A stretch of DNA of 31,332 bases, taken from contig JBMFXC010000023.1 in the NCBI GenBank assembly GCA_049964655.1, positions 1 through 31,332 of the forward strand, read 5' to 3'. This document shows positions 28,794-31,332 of this stretch, one piece after another. This stretch comes from JAJZJT01 sp049964655. GTDB taxonomy: Bacteria; Actinomycetota; Acidimicrobiia; Acidimicrobiales; RAAP-2. The position numbers were made by a program, and so were the translations under genes. How positions within the stretch are numbered: the stretch's first letter is position 1; each line of letters starts with the position of its first letter. Below the pieces are notes generated by a model. That model was not told the origin of the DNA, made no database searches, and was given only the letters and a program-made list of their open reading frames with translations.

Positions 28794-30793
28794 CGCCCCT
28801 CCGCGGGCACGTCCTCGTTCCGGCGCTCGGCCACGACGGCCTCGAGCTCGTCGGTGAACGCAGTGAGCGCCACGCCGCGCTCGGGCCGGTCCGACCCCCG
28901 GCGGTTGACGCCCACGGTTCCGGCTGCCACGTCGTCGTCGCCGACGACCAGCACGTAGGGGACCTTGGCCAGCTTGGCGCGACGGATCCGTGCACCGAGA
29001 GGCTCGGCCGCCCCTTCGACGCTCACCCGACCCCCGACGGCGGCGAGCCGATCGGCCACCTTGGACGCGTAGGGACCGTGGTCGTCCCGTACGGGCAGGA
29101 CCCGCACCTGCTCGGGGGCCAGCCACACCGGAAGGGCGCCGGCGTAGTGCTCGAGGAGGATGGCGAAGAACCGTTCGACACTGCCGAACAACGCCCGGTG
29201 GATCATGATCGGCCGATGGCGGGCGTTGTCGGCGCCGACGTACTCGCAGCCGAAGCGCTGCGGGGTCTGGAAGTCGAGCTGGATGGTCGACATCTGGTGG
29301 GTGCGCCCGATGGCGTCCTTGGCCTGGACCGAGATCTTGGGACCGTAGAAGGCGCCGCCACCCTCGTCGAGCACGAGGTCGAGGTCCATGGCGAGCGCGG
29401 CGGTCCGTAGCGTGTCGGTCGCCTCCTCCCACTCCTCCTCGGTTCCCACGGCCTTTCCTTCGGGCCTGGTCGACAGTTCGAGGTAGAAGTCGGCCAAGCC
29501 GTAGTCACGGAGGACCGACAACACGAAGGCCAAGGTGGTGCGCAGCTCGTCGGCCATCTGATCGCGGGTGCAGAACAGATGGGCGTCGTCTTGGGTCATG
29601 CCGCGGACCCTGGTCAGGCCGTGGACGACCCCGGACTTCTCGTAGCGGTACACGGTGCCGAACTCGAAGAGCCGGAGCGGCAGCTCGCGGTACGAACGCT
29701 GACGGCTCTTGAAGATGAGCACGTGGAACGGGCAGTTCATCGGCTTGAGGTAGTAGTCCTGCCCACCGTCGAGCTGCATGGGCGGGAACATCCCCTCGGC
29801 GAACCAGTCGAGGTGCCCCGAGGTCTCGAAGAGCTCGGCTTTGGTGATGTGCGGCGTGGCCACGAACTCGTAGCCCGCCGCGGCATGGCGCTGGCGTGAG
29901 TAGTCCTCCATCAGGCGCCGGACGAGGCCGCCTCTCGGATGGAAGACCGGCAGACCCGATCCGATCTCCTCGGGGAACGAGAACAGGTCGAGCTCGAGCC
30001 CGAGCTTGCGGTGGTCCCGCCGCTCGGCCTCGGCCAACCGCTCGAGGTGCTCGGCCAGTGCCGCCTCCGACTCCCAGGCCGTGCCGTAGATGCGTTGCAG
30101 CTGCGGGCGCCGCTCGTCACCCCGCCAGTACGCCCCGGCCACTCGCATCAGGGCGAAGTGGCCCAGGGAACGAGTAGAGGGGACGTGCGGACCCCGGCAC
30201 AGGTCGGAGAACCCCGGGGCGTTCCAGTAGACCGACACCACGTCGCCGCCTTCGGCCCCGCTGGCGTCAACCTCGCTCGCCCCGTCGCGGACCGCCTCGA
30301 TGATCTCGAGCTTGAACGGCTGGTCTCCGAAGAGGGCGAGACCCTCCTCGATGGTGTGCTCGTGCCGGACGAAGGGTTGGTCCTCGGCGATGATCGCTCG
30401 CATCTCGGCGTCGATCCGAACGAGGTCCTCCTCGCTGAAGTGGGCACCACCAGGGAGGGCGAAGTCGTAGTAGAAGCCATCCTCGATGACCGGGCCGATG
30501 GCGTACTTGGCACCCGGCCACAGCCGAAGGACGGCCTGGGCGAGGACGTGGGCGGTCGAGTGCCGCAGCACGTCGCGACCGAGGTCCGAGCCGGCGGTCA
30601 CGACGGACACCGTCGCACCCCCGGGCAACGGACGAGCGAGATCGGTGAGCTGGCCGTCGACGGTGACGGCCACGGCGTCGCGAGCCAGACGTCGGCCGAT
30701 GGACGCCGCCAGGTCCGCACCGGTCGCTCCCTCAGGGAGGGACCGACGCGACCCGTCGGGTAGGACCACCTCGATCTCTACGTCCTCGCTCAC
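28790..30793 (-). CDS. thrS: Threonyl-tRNA synthetase
   Basis: Class II synthetase of 667 residues from GTG at 30793, overlapping the upstream ligase stop as GTGA. The N-terminal TGS domain is at about 5-65. The editing domain has RHSTAHVLAQAV (77-88) and CRGPHVPSTRSLG (199-211). The catalytic core has MNCPFHVLIF (352-361), FEFGTVYRYEKSGVVHGLTRVRGM (motif 2) and GSVERFFAILLEH (motif 3). Zinc ligands are Cys354, His405 and His532. The anticodon-binding domain (about 565-660) ends the protein. Both editing and charging sites look complete. The following HIT gene overlaps by four bases. Confidence 0.97.
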   Translation of the reverse strand: MSEDVEIEVVLPDGSRRSLPEGATGADLAASIGRRLARDAVAVTVDGQLTDLARPLPGGATVSVVTAGSDLGRDVLRHSTAHVLAQAVLRLWPGAKYAIGPVIEDGFYYDFALPGGAHFSEEDLVRIDAEMRAIIAEDQPFVRHEHTIEEGLALFGDQPFKLEIIEAVRDGASEVDASGAEGGDVVSVYWNAPGFSDLCRGPHVPSTRSLGHFALMRVAGAYWRGDERRPQLQRIYGTAWESEAALAEHLERLAEAERRDHRKLGLELDLFSFPEEIGSGLPVFHPRGGLVRRLMEDYSRQRHAAAGYEFVATPHITKAELFETSGHLDWFAEGMFPPMQLDGGQDYYLKPMNCPFHVLIFKSRQRSYRELPLRLFEFGTVYRYEKSGVVHGLTRVRGMTQDDAHLFCTRDQMADELRTTLAFVLSVLRDYGLADFYLELSTRPEGKAVGTEEEWEEATDTLRTAALAMDLDLVLDEGGGAFYGPKISVQAKDAIGRTHQMSTIQLDFQTPQRFGCEYVGADNARHRPIMIHRALFGSVERFFAILLEHYAGALPVWLAPEQVRVLPVRDDHGPYASKVADRLAAVGGRVSVEGAAEPLGARIRRAKLAKVPYVLVVGDDDVAAGTVGVNRRGSDRPERGVALTAFTDELEAVVAERRNEDVPAEGR

Positions 30794-31332
30794 AGCTCGA
30801 CCCCCAGCAACCGCGCTCCCTCCCCCACCGGCAGCCCGGCCGACGCCGCCTCGTCGAGGGCGCCCAGCGCCCCCGGGGTGTCGAGGTCCGAGTCGACGTG
30901 CTGCCGGACGAGGTCGACGACACCCGCCGCCGCCTCCGAGCCCGGCCGCACAGGCGCGCCGCGCCACCGCTCGAGGCGAGCCGCCGCTCGGACCAGGTCC
31001 TCGTTCGACCACTCCCAATCGTGCCGGTAGTGATGGCCCAGCAAGGCGAGCCGGATCGCCGACGGCTCCCACGACTTCAACAAGTCGCTGACGAACACGA
31101 GGTTCCCCAGCGACTTGGACATCTTCGCTCCACCGAGGCCGACCAGGCCGACGTGCAGCCAGTAGCGGACGAAGCGGACACCGGTCACCGCCTCGGACTG
31201 AGCCGTCTCGCACTCGTGATGAGGGAAGATCAGGTCGCGTCCACCCCCGTGGATGTCGACCGTCCGCCCGAGCTCACGCATGGCCAACGCCGAGCACTCG
31301 ATGTGCCACCCGGGACGTCCGGGCCCCCATCG
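30790..31332 (-). CDS. CysRS-family cysteine ligase, probably MshC (mycothiol synthesis); 5' end beyond window
   Basis: The last 180 residues of a class I cysteine-activating ligase. Visible are GRPGWHIECSALAM, DIHGGGRDLIFPHHE and KMSKS (fragment residues 70-74). Only about 106 residues follow KMSKS, and the protein ends DLDTPGALGALDE...LLGVEL. MshC, which joins cysteine to GlcN-inositol in mycothiol synthesis, ends this way, whereas CysRS carries a longer DALR/anticodon region. GNLVFVSDLL and PSAIRLALLGHHYR also resemble MshC. Against this, HHECETAQSE keeps the CysRS-like second Glu where MshC differs. MshC is therefore favoured, but a shortened CysRS cannot be excluded without the N-terminus and the rest of the genome. 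Confidence 0.82.
   Translation of the reverse strand, partial: RWGPGRPGWHIECSALAMRELGRTVDIHGGGRDLIFPHHECETAQSEAVTGVRFVRYWLHVGLVGLGGAKMSKSLGNLVFVSDLLKSWEPSAIRLALLGHHYRHDWEWSNEDLVRAAARLERWRGAPVRPGSEAAAGVVDLVRQHVDSDLDTPGALGALDEAASAGLPVGEGARLLGVEL

Noticed and set aside
28794..29432. HIT gene extended upstream as a fusion with a large N-terminal domain
   Set aside because: The extra part is thrS in a different frame; the ATG at 28793 overlaps the thrS stop by four bases as at other junctions.

Overview
The window is high-GC DNA with dense, mostly co-directional genes, many joined by 4-base ATGA/GTGA stop/start overlaps. Gene order and protein content point to an actinobacterium outside the well-studied genera; Acidimicrobiia is my inference. 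Nearly every gene is on the minus strand, so transcription runs from high to low coordinates. The one plus-strand gene is a MarR regulator. I saw no tRNA, rRNA, insertion sequence, prophage or CRISPR array, and no gene-free stretch longer than 300 bases. Two 100-N assembly gaps (16512-16611 and 28126-28225) interrupt the sequence.

Layout in transcription order (right to left). (1) 31332-22966: the 3' end of a CysRS-family ligase (probably MshC of mycothiol synthesis), thrS, a HIT-family nucleotide hydrolase, a CDP-alcohol phosphatidyltransferase of the phosphatidylinositol-phosphate synthase type, a PatA-like acyltransferase, a PAS-PAS-PAS-GGDEF diguanylate cyclase, a PimA-like GT4 mannosyltransferase, and, just downstream of it in coordinates, an M48-like membrane protein that has lost zinc ligands. 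This is the phosphatidylinositol mannoside (PIM) locus known from mycobacteria (thrS-HIT-pgsA1-patA-pimA), with a cyclic-di-GMP gene inserted between two PIM steps. (2) 21864-20536: a divergent marR/yceI pair sharing a promoter region with two matching TTGC-N4-GCAAC operator-like sites. (3) 20390-17344: pdxS, pdxT, yebC-like, ruvC. (4) 17347-13058: ruvA, ruvB, queA, tgt (Holliday-junction processing, then queuosine tRNA modification). (5) 12883-9324: yajC, secD, secF (Sec translocase accessory proteins). (6) 9260-2201: rel (ppGpp synthetase/hydrolase), hisS, aspS, rarA. (7) 2165-1: a secreted S53 (sedolisin/kumamolisin) protease with a C-terminal TIG-type domain, cut by the window edge.

Most of the window is conserved housekeeping sequence. 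The points of interest are an assembly gap whose flanking 55-bp duplicate, once collapsed, restores ruvB exactly; a probable pseudoprotease; a diguanylate cyclase translationally coupled to PIM genes; a marR/yceI operator pair overlapping a good promoter; leaderless-type promoters (TANNNT 6-7 bases before ATG) at four genes; and a recurring pattern of short in-frame tandem repeats in the disordered tails of housekeeping proteins.
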